From Undaria pinnatifida (lineage: Eukaryota; Sar; Phaeophyceae; Laminariales; Alariaceae), in NCBI GenBank assembly GCA_012845835.1, contig JABAKD010000023.1, forward strand, positions 4,792,727-4,856,726: 64,000 nt of DNA, read 5' to 3'. A program made the translations under genes and the position numbers. This document shows positions 44,101-53,250 of the stretch, in pieces; the stretch's first letter is position 1; each line of letters starts with the position of its first letter. The notes under the pieces are model-generated. The model had not been told where the DNA came from, made no database searches, and worked only from the letters and a program-made list of their open reading frames with translations.

Positions 44101-44807
44101 CTTTAACAAATAGCGGCCAGGCGTATCGGGAGTGTTTGACTTGTATGCAGCTGTTGCTCAGTTTAGTTGAGGCTGATTATCCACGGGTATGGATTACGCT
44201 TCAGCCGAGCCCCTAACCTACAACAGTGCTGGGGTTATGAGATGGAGTTGCTGAGTTTTGGCGTACAGCAATCTCGCTCGATTAATCGAGATATCGCCTG
44301 TAAATCTAGGCGAAGGTGAGTTGACACGGTTACGGTGCTCGGTGGGTGTCACTAGTCCTATTACAGCAGTTAGACTACAGTAGTAGCAGTAGTTGCTTTA
44401 CGCAGGACCCTCTTCGATGCACGCGGTACCCAAACGGACCGTATATCACTCACTTTTCAACGAAGCACTTCTTCTTTGCTGGATTCTCGTCGTGCTCGTC
44501 GAGTTGATGGAGAAGCTCCCCAGTAAGCAGCAGAAGCAGCAGAAGCAGCAGATTTCTTGACCCTCTCCTCCAGTAGTGGTAACGATGGTCGTGAACCGAT
44601 GTACCAGCTGCTTGACACGTTGACGTGTAATCCCGCCGCACGTATGGTACGAGCTTCAGCCGTTTCAAGTGCAGTAGTGGTGCTTGTGAAGAAATCGAAC
44701 GTGTTACGGAGATTTCCGATTTTTTTTCGAAATTCCAAAAAATACAGCAGTTGTTGTACCTGATACTGCTGGGTGCTATTAATAGTCGCCTTGATGATAA
44801 GAGTCTC
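44101..44807. other. Unassigned sequence
   Basis: Includes an (AGC/AGA)n stretch (44523-44552) and a 129-codon minus frame (44457-44846) without recognised motifs. Part of 44485-44560 resembles 45667-45735 (tctcgtcgtrctcgt, gtaagcagcag, agatttcttga). Confidence 0.35.
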
Positions 44808-44898
44808 CTTAACCCCTTTGCAACTGGAAATCCGTTTTGGGGACAATATTACTTGGATTTAGTATAGGGAGGGGTTCGGGGGTTCTAAAGGGGTTAAC
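44808..44898 (+). mobile_element. Miniature TIR element family G, copy 2 (91 bp)
   Basis: Starts CTTAACCCCTTTGCAACTGG and ends CTAAAGGGGTTAAC. It is the reverse complement of the 11333-11423 copy with the same length and interior (ttttggggacaatattactt, agtatagggaggggttcg). Confidence 0.75.
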
Positions 44899-45004
44899 AG
44901 ACAGCTATTCTACTGCCGGGAGTGCTCTTAATAAAGCTTGTCGCTTGGAGTTTGGCGAGTCCTTTTAAGGAAGTCACGCCTTTGACCCGCACTCTCAACG
45001 ACGT

Positions 45005-45447
45005 GCGTTGGGCAGTTTTGGTCGGTCTATCACGATGACCTCACGTGAAGCCTTTGGCCCGAACTCAACAAGATGTGCGCTGGGCTCGAATTTTGGTCGG
45101 TCTATCACGATGGTTACACGCGAAGTCCTTGAACTAGAGGTCAGAGCTCTATCATTAGCAGACAGTAGCTTGTACTGTCTAGAGTTGCCTCTGTACCGCT
45201 GTTGCCCAGAACGACTCGCTTATTTGGAGTCGAGGCAACGTTCAGCAGTTGTTTACGGCCCGCTGCGTTGGGCTCGATTTTTGGTTGGTCTGTCACGATG
45301 ATCACGCATGAAGTCCTTGAACTAGATGTCAAAGCTCTATTAATAGACAGTAGCTTGTACTGTCGAGAGTTGCCTCTGTTGTACCGCTGTTGCTCAGAAC
45401 GACCTGCTTATTTGGAGTCGAGGCAACGTTCAGTAGTTGTTTACTCG
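45005..45447 (+). repeat. Tandem repeat, ~188-bp units
   Basis: A short first unit (45005-45073), then two full units (about 45074-45262 and 45263-45447) share 'ggtctatcacgatg', 'gaagtccttgaactaga', 'gacagtagcttgtactgtc', 'tgcctctgt..taccgctgtt' and 'ggagtcgaggcaacgttcag'. The internal 'gacagtagcttgtactgtc' step is itself a dyad. Plus-strand frames through it are repeat by-products. Confidence 0.85.
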
Positions 45448-45449
45448 AG

Positions 45450-46110
45450 TATATCGAGGTTTTGTTTTGGGGTGCTTCGCGAAAAGAGGGTCCCCGTGCG
45501 CGTGGATGGTTCATTTGGTACAACCTGTGATGTGGTGGCGTTCTATGCCTTTGGGTACCTCGATCACAGCTCTGGCATCAATTGCTCTGATTGAGTGCGT
45601 AGGGTCCTCTAGATATGCTCACTCGCTCACCGCGCGTTTCCAACCAAGTACTCGAAGTCCTCCGCCTGATGCTTCTCGTCGTACTCGTAGAGATGTAGAA
45701 GCTGCCGTAAGCAGCAGTAGATTTCTTGATCAGCCGTCCTCAGCGGTGATGACCTTGAATCCGTGCTGCTGCTCTCCTCGTTTACGCATGTGAGGCTCAC
45801 AACCAATCAAACCCTCTCATATATATGAGATGGCATGTGGCGTGTATCAGCGCTTAGCTTGTGTACGGTCGTAGGCTCGCTTTCGGATGACCCGATGAAG
45901 ACACAGCCTATATATATATATATATATATATTATTTGAGGCACACAAAGGCGACGGTTAGGTGAGCCTTTAAGAGAGCGCTAATAGCAAAGAAGATGTTG
46001 TTCGGCGACCCCAGGCCGATGTATGTTGATTGATGATTCATTTGCTCAGCAGATGAGAGCTGATGGTGAGCAAAAAGGAGTGAGCACATACATGTGGGCG
46101 ATGCGCCTGT
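45450..46110. other. Unassigned sequence with (TA)n
   Basis: Contains an alternating TA run at 45906-45933. A local resemblance to 44485-44560 lies at 45667-45735. No gene is recognised. Confidence 0.4.
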
Positions 46111-46136
46111 GCGTCGCTCGTAGCTCAAAGACAAAG

Positions 46137-46475
46137 GACCCTCAAAATCCGTGGCAAACAAAAAGAAGAGGACCTTGGGAATGGACCCTCGAACAACGGT
46201 ACTAACCCATATAACTCCAGGGAACGGGAAAAAAAAAAAAAAGCCATTACCGAGGACGATAGTAAATAGGACCAAATATTGATAGTAAAAATATATGAAT
46301 ATATAGGTTTTTGTGTCCACCGTAGGTCCTATTTGAAGGGTCCCCCGTAATATGACCCTAAAAATCCGTTGCAAACAAAAGTAAAAGGACCTTTGAAATG
46401 GACCCTCGAACAACGGTGCTAACTACCCGATAAAATTCCAGGGAACGGATACAAAAAAAAAAAGAAAAGCCATGA
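46137..46475. repeat. ~110-bp direct repeat flanking element E
   Basis: 46137-46245 and 46353-46475 are collinear: 'gaccct.aaaatccgt.gcaaa', 'atggaccctcgaacaacggt', 'ccagggaacgg' and an A-run. The 104-bp element E lies exactly between them. Confidence 0.8.
46247..46350 (+). mobile_element. Miniature TIR element family E, copy 1 (~104 bp)
   Basis: Left end 'ttaccgaggacgatagtaaa', right end 'ggtcctatttgaagggtccc' to 'ccgtaa': inverted repeats of about 26 bp with a few mismatches. The same element lies in opposite orientation at 59481-59585. TA lies at both outer edges, compatible with a TA target duplication. Non-coding. Confidence 0.75.
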
Positions 46476-46910
46476 CACCAAGAAGCGAAAGACCCCAATA
46501 CAAGATTCTACAGCCTTGTTGTTTAGCACCTCGTATCTCAGGGTATGCGATCATATGATCCTACGTAGCCTATCTTCTTACTTCAGCTACAACTCGTATC
46601 TTAAATCTCGTGCTACCGCTTCCATGAGGGATACCGAAGACTGTCCCTCTCCGCGTGCACCAGTACCTACTACATGTGCCAGGTATCTGGATCTGATTAG
46701 CCTGTAAACTGCTGTGTATCCTGTATCCAAGACGTTGCTGCTGAGACTTGTCCTTGCTACGTACTGCATCCATCCACAAACGACAACTACCAGACTGAAA
46801 ACTGTCTGTCGTACTAGCAAGTTGCAACGTGTAATGTATACCAAATGACTTTTAAGTGCTATCAAGTAACGACATGATGGTTACTGGCAAGTATAATCTC
46901 TAACATTAGG
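46476..46910. other. Unassigned sequence
   Basis: Short frames on both strands; nothing is recognised. Confidence 0.4.
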
Positions 46911-46914
46911 CATA

Positions 46915-47295
46915 GACAAAGCTTGGTCGGGTTGAGCGAACGAACGCCTTCGGAGTCGTGTAGTATCGGGTGGTGATATATTGAGATCCTCATGTGAATA
47001 GCTCAGGCACTTTCTGCTGCGCCCCTCCTAGCGTGGGATGGCTCGGTCGGGGTTGCAGTTGTTGGATGAACTAATAATATTGTATCTGTCCGATTGGGCT
47101 CTTCAAGTGAGGCTCTATCGGTTAGTCATTAGTCAAGTACTTTCCCGCGAGTACATTGTTTTTTTCCTGGGACTAAGGCATAGAAGCTTGGTCGGATTGG
47201 GCGAACGAAAATGCCTTCTTCGAAGTAATTTTTCGGGGTGGCGAGATATTGACAGATATCCTGGTGTGTTAGCATGATAATTCAGGAACGTTACG
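46915..47295 (+). repeat. Family F, copies 3 and 4 in tandem
   Basis: 'agcttggtcgggttgagcga' at 46919 and 'gcatagaagcttggtcggat' at 47178 each lead into 'cgaacga..gccttc' and 'gatattga'. The left copy contains 'ctttctgctgcgcccctcc' as at 31582. Confidence 0.55.
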
Positions 47296-47301
47296 CGGAA
47301 C

Positions 47302-47460
47302 GACGCGTGCTACACGATAGATTTTCACACTGCACCACTTTTTTTCTGAGGTGTTTTGCCCTATAACTAATTTGGGAGCTTAAGAGTCTCTCAAAAAACT
47401 GATTTTGAGGAGAAAACAATGAAGCTGCAGAACTACTGGATGAAAACATCCAAACAATGT
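47302..47460 (-). mobile_element. Family C fragment
   Basis: 'gacgcgtgctacacgataga' then 'caccactttttttctgagg', 'gggagcttaagagtctctc' and 'actggatgaaaacatcc', i.e. the right half of C in reverse. It is cut off where family B sequence begins. Confidence 0.6.
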
Positions 47461-48298
47461 GGCCTATATATACGCGTATAACAAGCTGCTACATATCTTT
47501 GATCTCACAGCCGAAGTGTATTTGAATATTATTTGTGACCTAAACCTCCTAAAAATCCTCTCCCCCCCCCTCTTGCTCTCCCTTACTCAAACGCCCCACC
47601 AAATATCAAAATCCGCCACATTAATAACCACTTCACGCACAGGATATCACCTCATTATCTTTCGAGAGCCATCCATGCCGCTGTGTTCCCCCCCCCCCCC
47701 CCCCCCCTCCAACGCCCCCTCTTTCCCGACCACCTGCACGATCGCCTAGACCTAGCACCACGCGTATAACAAGCTGATACATATCTTTGATCTCACAGCC
47801 GAAGTGTATTTGAATATTATTTGTGACCTAAACCTCCTAAAAAATCTCCCCCCCCCCCCCCCCCCCTCTTGCTCTCCCTTACTCAAACGCCCCACCAAAT
47901 ATCGAAATCCGCCACATAAATAAACACTTCACGCACAGGATATCACCTCATTATCTTTCGAGAGCCATCCATGCCGCTGTGTCCCCCCCCCCCCCCCGCC
48001 TCGAACGCCCCTTTCTTCCCCATCACCCGCACCTTCGCCTAGACCTAGCACCACACGTATAACAAACCCCTCACCTAAAGCCCTTTCCCCCCCCCCCCCC
48101 GCCCCCCGCCCCCGCCCCCACCCCCCACCCTCCCCCCCCCAACCCATCCCAACCCCACCCCCTCGAACACTCCACCCTCTCTTTACTCACTGATTGTACG
48201 ACTTACCCCAGGATATACACGATAAACTGATGTATTATTTCCAAAAATGTCACATTTATCCCCTCGAAATAATGTATAGTTTCCAGGCACATATCGAG

Positions 48299-48333
<35 letters not shown>

Positions 48334-48745
48334 CCTCAATAATATACTGGTGCCAAAACCGTCAGATTTATCCCCTCGAAAGGATTTATAGCTTACATGC
48401 ACAAATTGCCCCTTCCCCCCCCCCCCCCCCCCCCGCCCCCCTCCAAACCCGCTCGCTTTTGATCTAAACCAGGCCCCCCCTTTCCCTTCACAGCTGTCAG
48501 ATTTTGTCCCCCTCAGAAACGGGTTTTATAGTTTCCGCGCACAGACTGACTAAAATCATCCTGTTGACCCTGATAGCTACACTGTAGCTGTAAGGGGAGT
48601 CGCCGACCTATATCCTTAATGAGGACACACAACTCGTAATGCGCGCGATCGGAGTATCACACACAGCTTGCAAAGATGAGTTTCGACGAAATCTTCGATC
48701 TCACAGCTGGGGTGTATTTTAATTTTTATAATATATAGGGACACG
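47460..48745 (+). repeat. Family B array, long form with 289-bp tandem duplication
   Basis: Two tandem units (from 47472 and 47761, period 289) share 'cgtataacaagctg.tacata', the frame IFDLTAEVYLNIICDLNLL, poly-C runs and 'cctagacctagcaccacg'. A third partial unit starts at 48053. The long-form module of copy 1 follows (48150-48740), including a 30-C run (48302-48331) and the ATG at 48676 (MSFDEIFDLTAGVYFNF). It has the highest density of poly-C in the window. Confidence 0.85.
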
Positions 48746-48762
48746 ACAACAACCACGCAAGA

Positions 48763-48990
48763 AAAAAAATTACCCATTTCGGACAATGTTGGGTTAAGAA
48801 GCCCACCCGTCAGTCAGAAACAATTTCACGACACGAAACGTTCTTCCTCTATCTATATCGTAGCACCCTACCAGCGGGATGGCCCATCGGTTTACTCCGA
48901 GTCGTCTTTGGAGGTGTAAGGTACAGAGCTCCTCAGGTGAAGATCGCCGCAAAAAAAAAGGCGGGGCACCTCCTCTACCGTCGCATGTGT
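48763..48990. mobile_element. Family C fragments
   Basis: 48763-48870 (minus): 'gaaaaaaaattacccatttc', 'gggttaagaagccc', 'tatatcgtagcac'. 48895-48990: 'aggtacagagctcctcaggt', 'ggcacctcctctaccgtcgc'. Both are family-like but incomplete. Confidence 0.5.
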
Positions 48991-48999
48991 TAGCGCAAG

Positions 49000-49036
49000 A
49001 CTGATTCTACGATAGCCCCCCCCCACCCCCCCCAAC
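49000..49036 (+). repeat. Family D left end fragment
   Basis: 'gactgattctacgatagccc' followed by a C-rich run; nothing of the D interior follows. Confidence 0.55.
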
Positions 49037-49053
49037 CCCCGCTCCCCCCATTT

Positions 49054-49800
49054 TTGCAAGGAGTTCCACATGGATGTACACTATCACCCAATCTATTCAA
49101 GGTATACATTAATGACATGGTATTATAGCGGTTGAAGCAGCGAAAAGCGAGGAGTCACGATGGGGGAAGATACGGTGTCGGGGTTGATGTTTGCGGAAAG
49201 ATTTCGTGACAAATCTCAGAAACACCCGAAGGGGCGCAGAAACAGATAGGGAACGCACTGAAGTACACTACTACTACGAAATGAAGAGTGACCGCGAACG
49301 TGAAATAGTGCGCAGCAGTAGTTGTGCGTAACGAAGACGAAGGTGAATCCGGCAAAATTCACACGGGAGTGGAGAAAAGATGAGCTAACTACCGATCGTA
49401 GACCAGTGTACGTACCGTGGCGTAGAGAGATCTCAAAGGATTGCTCTTGGGATGCACATACACATAGCGAAAATTGTAGCAAAAGGGTAAATTACTAGTA
49501 GGCAAGGTGGATGTGATACTACCAGACCCTCACCTTGACATTATGATCAAAAGATGTATCCTGATGAATGTGATTGTGCCAAAGCTAGAGTATGCAGGAG
49601 AAGTATGGGATGGGAACGCGTAGCTCGAAAAAACAACTGGAAACATTAAAGATGACAGAGGCTAAGCGCCCCTAGCGCAAATGTTTTGAGGTGTCTCTAT
49701 GAGGAGTAGGAACGGTGCTCTCTGTCTCGAAATGGATGCGTGGTCAATGGTCAATTGAATAAGGCAAGCAAACGAATGAGTACGCCCGCCTTAGCATGCC
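49054..49800 (+). pseudogene. Fragment of a second LINE lineage (reverse transcriptase, C-terminal part), badly decayed
   Basis: From 49060 the plus strand reads GVPHGCTLSPNLFKVYINDM, the RT motif-B region. About 80 bp later a changed motif-C region (SGLMFAE) appears, and at 49500-49620 'LLVGKVDVILPDPHLD', 'IMIKRCILMNVIVPKLEYAG', 'EVWDGN'. The last blocks are characteristic of a non-LTR RT C-terminal region and differ completely from the RTE-like LINE in this window. Several stops and frame changes are present, so it is dead. The 5' end is missing; the left neighbour is a C-rich D fragment. Confidence 0.75.
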
Positions 49801-49843
49801 GCCTTAGCATAACAAAACTGCGAAAAAAAAAGTTAAGCCTTTC

Positions 49844-49935
49844 ACGGCGCTTGCTACGATAGAGGTATCACTATTCGGGGTTTTCGTCTCTAAATCGTGC
49901 GGCTCCTTGGCGCAAAATCACCGTATACATATGTC
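49844..49935 (+). mobile_element. Family C left-end fragment
   Basis: 'cggcgcttgctacgatagag' and 'gcggctccttggcgcaaaat' match the left 80 bp of C; the rest is replaced. Confidence 0.5.
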
Positions 49936-50014
49936 ATTCTGCTTCGCGATATGAGCATTTTGTGTCATCGGATTGCAATTTTCACTTCGAAATATATTTT
50001 CGGGTGGGGGAATG

Positions 50015-50260
50015 GACGCGTGCTACGCTAGAGGTGACACCGCTTTTTTTCTGAGGATTCTTGAGTTGGCAGCTAACAGAGTTTTCGGAAAAATGGGAAC
50101 GGAGCCTAAAATAAACGAGAACGGACGTTTTTTTTTCAGAAAGCAAACCAATCGTAGCTTAAGACCTCTCCCAAATTACGTTTTGTTTTGGAAGAAAACG
50201 AAAACAACTGCTACCGGATAGAAACATCCCATGGCCTGGCGTACACATCGAGAATCATGC

Positions 50261-50293
<33 letters not shown>

Positions 50294-50374
50294 CATTTCC
50301 GACGATTTTGGGTTAAAGAAAAAAAAAAAAAAAAATGTATACCTTGCTACCTTCTATCTATCGTAGAACGCGTC
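50015..50374 (-). mobile_element. Family C element, copy 4
   Basis: TIRs 'gacgcgtgctacgctagagg' and 'tctatctatcgtagaacgcg'. Reverse-orientation interior: 'ggatagaaacatcccatggc', 'acatcgagaatcatgc', A-runs, 'cgacgattttgggttaa'. The A-runs (50259-50287, 50318-50335) expand it beyond the usual ~280 bp. Confidence 0.8.
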
Positions 50375-51012
50375 TCATCGGGTTGCACTCTCAGGTTTCC
50401 TCAAAACAACGTTTTGGGAGAGGTGTGGGGCAAGACTGCAATAGGGGGGGTGTACTCAGTGTGTGCATGGCCGTAGTCGTATGACCATGGACCCTCGTAT
50501 CCCTACTTTGCCGGGACGGAGCACGTCGGGTGTTCACCGACCAGGGGCAGGCATTTGCTTCTTGCACCAAGCGCGAAGAAGCGCCCGGAGACGCTCGGCG
50601 AGTCGCATGCAGGGCGAACTGAATCCTTCCAAGAACCGCTCGTAAGACTGGCTTCGGCGCCTTGTGCCTACTTTCTTGCCTAGGGATCGCAGCGCCAATG
50701 AGTGTTATACTTCTTTTTTTCCTGGTGTGGCCACTCCAGAGACAGCAACGAATGGGTATTACGATGTGTACAATAAGGGGGGCGTCACTTTTTGGGGGGC
50801 TTTTGTTTCGCTGGCTCGGTGGCGAACTCGCGCGAGTTTAAACCCCCACCTGTTCCTTTCTTTGCGGTCTTGACTTTTTTTTTTCTTCCTGTTTTCAAAT
50901 TTTGCGGTGTGGAATCCGAGATGGAACAGGAAGCCAGGCTGCGCCAAAACAACTCGGCCTGGAGTGTTTTCGTCCGCGACGCATTGGGTCACTCGTGCGA
51001 GTTGTGGATCAA
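50375..51012. other. Unassigned sequence with two copies of the dispersed palindrome
   Basis: 'cgaactcgcgcgagttt' near 50822 and 'gtcactcgtgcgagttg' near 50988 are members of the dispersed palindrome. Short frames only. Confidence 0.4.
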
Positions 51013-51280
51013 GACGCGTGCTACGATCGAGGTAGCATTTTTTTGCCTGAAATGCTTTCTGAATGGCGAGGTTCCTTAATTGACCCAAAATTGTCGGAAA
51101 AAAATTCGCCATTTTTTCCCGGATTTTTTTTGTTGTTGCACAACTAAGGCCATGGAATTTTTGCATCCGGTAACAGTTTCGTGTTTTTCCTCGGGATCAG
51201 TTTTTAGGGTCATGTCTTAAGCCCTTACAAGTGGGGAGGCTGAAAAAAAAAAAGTGGTGCACGTCTATCGTTGCACGCGA
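51013..51280 (+). mobile_element. Family C element, copy 5, right end split by family D
   Basis: 'gacgcgtgctacgatcgagg' to 'gtctatcgttgcacgcga'. The last few bases of the C end appear to resume after the D element (acgcgtc at about 51526), suggesting D inserted in the C terminus with a short 'acgcg' duplication. Confidence 0.75.
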
Positions 51281-51525
51281 GTGATTCTACGATAACCCCC
51301 CCCAAAAACCAGCGGTTTTCTTTAACGAACGTTTCAGGGCTGCTCGACACAAGGAAGGATACACTTGAAGAAAAGTATCCACATATTTTCTTGTGTGCAA
51401 AGGTCTATCGATCGATGACGTCGGGGTGTCGAGGGACACCGCGTTTCAGGAGATACGACCGGGAGCTTGTCTCATAACCGGCGATTTCGGTAAAGAAAAG
51501 TTGGGGGGGCTATCGTAGAACGACT
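51281..51525 (+). mobile_element. Family D element, copy 4
   Basis: 'gtgattctacgataaccccc' to 'gggggctatcgtagaacgac'. The interior is nearly the same as copy 1 (30216), with 'tttctttaacgaacgtttca' and 'gtcggggtgtcgagggac'. Probably one of the younger copies. Confidence 0.85.
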
Positions 51526-51533
51526 CACGCGTC

Positions 51534-51768
51534 TCAAACCCGATCGCGAAAGTGGGGATACCCTTCCCTTAACGCACCTTGGGTCTCTACTGTCGCTTCT
51601 CAGGCAGCCATCCTCAGGAGGAAAACAGCGGTACACCTCGTGTGTTCTTAACTGAAATGTGGGCCAAGCCATCGACGCTAGAGGTAAGGTTAACATCTCG
51701 CCGCAGACCCAGGCCGCGGTTGGGGGGGGGGAAGGGGGGTATACCCACTTTCGCGATCGGGCTTGATA
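51534..51768. mobile_element. TIR element H (~235 bp, ~33-bp ends)
   Basis: Left end 'aaacccgatcgcgaaagtgg', 'ggatacccttccc'; right end 'gggaaggggggtataccc', 'actttcgcgatcgggctt'. The two are inverted repeats over about 33 bp with few mismatches. The interior (51575-51710) resembles nothing else in the window and codes for nothing evident. Only one copy is seen. Structure suggests a MITE or a solo hairpin. Confidence 0.7.
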
Positions 51769-51845
51769 ACCACAACTCGCACGATTGACTCAATGCGCCG
51801 CGGACAGAAACACTCCCTCCGGTCAATTGTTTCGGCGCAACTTAG

Positions 51846-52118
51846 GACGCCTGCTACGATAGAGGTATACCGTTTTTTGGCTGAAATGGTTTCTGAATGA
51901 CGGGGGCTTCCTTAACCCAAATATTGTCGGATATGGGCCATTTTTGTTTTTTTGCATGATTCTCGTTGCGTATCTAGGCCATGTGTGTGTTTTTATCTGG
52001 AAGCAGTATTTGATTTTTCCAAATCGGTTTTTTTTTTGGGGGAGAGGTCTCAAGCTCCTCTTAAATTGAGGGGTAGTATTAAGAAAAAAAGTGGTGCACC
52101 TCTATCGTAGCACGCGTC
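51846..52118 (+). mobile_element. Family C element, copy 6 (best-preserved, 273 bp)
   Basis: 'gacgcctgctacgatagagg' to 'cctctatcgtagcacgcgtc'. All family steps are present: 'gaatgacgggggcttcctta', 'gcatgattctcgttgcgtat', 'gcagtatttgatttttcc', 'aggtctcaagctcctc', 'ggggtagtattaagaaaaa'. It is a good reference copy. No ORF. Confidence 0.88.
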
Positions 52119-52289
52119 GGGGGTCACTCGCGCGAGTGCGAGTCACCCCACGACGCCGCGAAACAAAACGCCCCCCAAGCCCAAAAGCGACCCCTCCTGA
52201 CCGTCGCAGCTTCGGTCAAATGTGTGCTTATTCCCAGGAAAAGAAAAAAAAGGAAACCGAGAGGGGAATAAGCATGATGAACTGAGTAA

Positions 52290-53105
52290 ATGGTTGCGCG
52301 TCAGCATTGGGGGCAGAGTGGCGAAGATAAATTGGCTTCTTTTTTTTGCTCTTTTAAGACTTGCATTGTTCTTCCGTGTTCGAGGGGAGAGCAGATTATA
52401 GGGCATGGTGCTATAATTCCCGGTCAAAGCGTGTCATTGTACACAGCAATCCCCCGCCAAAGCGCATTATTGTATCATTCTGCATCAAAGCGTACTATTG
52501 CCGAACCCCCCCCCCACACACACACCCACCCCCGGCGCGTCCTCCCTCGATCTCGCCAAAGCTCTGTTTCATCCTCCACATTGATTGTTCAAAGCAAGCA
52601 AAAGTGTGCATACACAGCAGAGATGAATCTAAACGAAGTGAATAGAAACGAAAAAGAAACGAAAACCAAACTCTCGCCGTGCGTGCTCCACGCTCTCCGC
52701 CCTTCTTATTATCCGTGTGGCTGTGTGTCTCCCCCATCCCCCACAGGTGTTTTTTGTAGTTTCCATTCTACGAACGGGAACAAAATATTAAAAAACGAGT
52801 GCGTCTCTCAAAACCGTTACAGATTACACCGCCGGCAAAAACGAATTGAACAAAAATGTGTGCGTGTGTCGGGTGCCTCCCAAGCCGTTCACTACTTACA
52901 GTGCGCCACTCCAAAAACAAAAAGGAACATCAAAATATGCGTTCATATACGATGCAAGCCAGCTCTCTTGGCGTATGCGCCACATGCAAACCATACTAAC
53001 TTCCATGCTTCCCATCCATGCAAACCACCGACGATGCTCTCTGCCTCCCTCCTCCCCCCCCCCCTCCCCCCGCCCTCCCCCCTCCTCCGGCCCTCTCGCT
53101 CTTGA
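52290..53105 (+). CDS. Uncharacterised ORF, 271 codons
   Basis: The longest open frame outside recognised repeats. Composition is Ser/His/Pro/Cys/Arg-rich with scattered Cys-His pairs but no clear motif. Residues about 45-75 come from a triplicated short step (aaagcg..attgta) in the DNA, and the C-terminus is Pro-rich because of a C-rich tract (53045-53090). Neighbouring TIR elements stop at 52118. The length is more than I would expect by chance, but the C/A-rich base composition lowers stop frequency. Function unknown; a spurious ORF remains likely. Confidence 0.28.
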   Translation: MVARQHWGQSGEDKLASFFCSFKTCIVLPCSRGEQIIGHGAIIPGQSVSLYTAIPRQSALLYHSASKRTIAEPPPHTHTHPRRVLPRSRQSSVSSSTLIVQSKQKCAYTAEMNLNEVNRNEKETKTKLSPCVLHALRPSYYPCGCVSPPSPTGVFCSFHSTNGNKILKNECVSQNRYRLHRRQKRIEQKCVRVSGASQAVHYLQCATPKTKRNIKICVHIRCKPALLAYAPHANHTNFHASHPCKPPTMLSASLLPPPLPPPSPLLRPSRS

Positions 53106-53250
53106 AAACCCTTTCTCCACACACTCCTCTCGAAGCAACCAAAACGACCATTCCCCTGTTTACGGAGAGATCCACTAATAACCTGGACGAGATTAAACGC
53201 AAGAAGAAAGGCTTACTTCCGGGTTTGCCACGGTAGGGGGGGGGGGGGAA

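Noticed and set aside
45202-45594. 130-codon plus ORF
   Set aside because: It runs through the 188-bp tandem repeat, and its internal peptide repetition is due to the DNA repeat.
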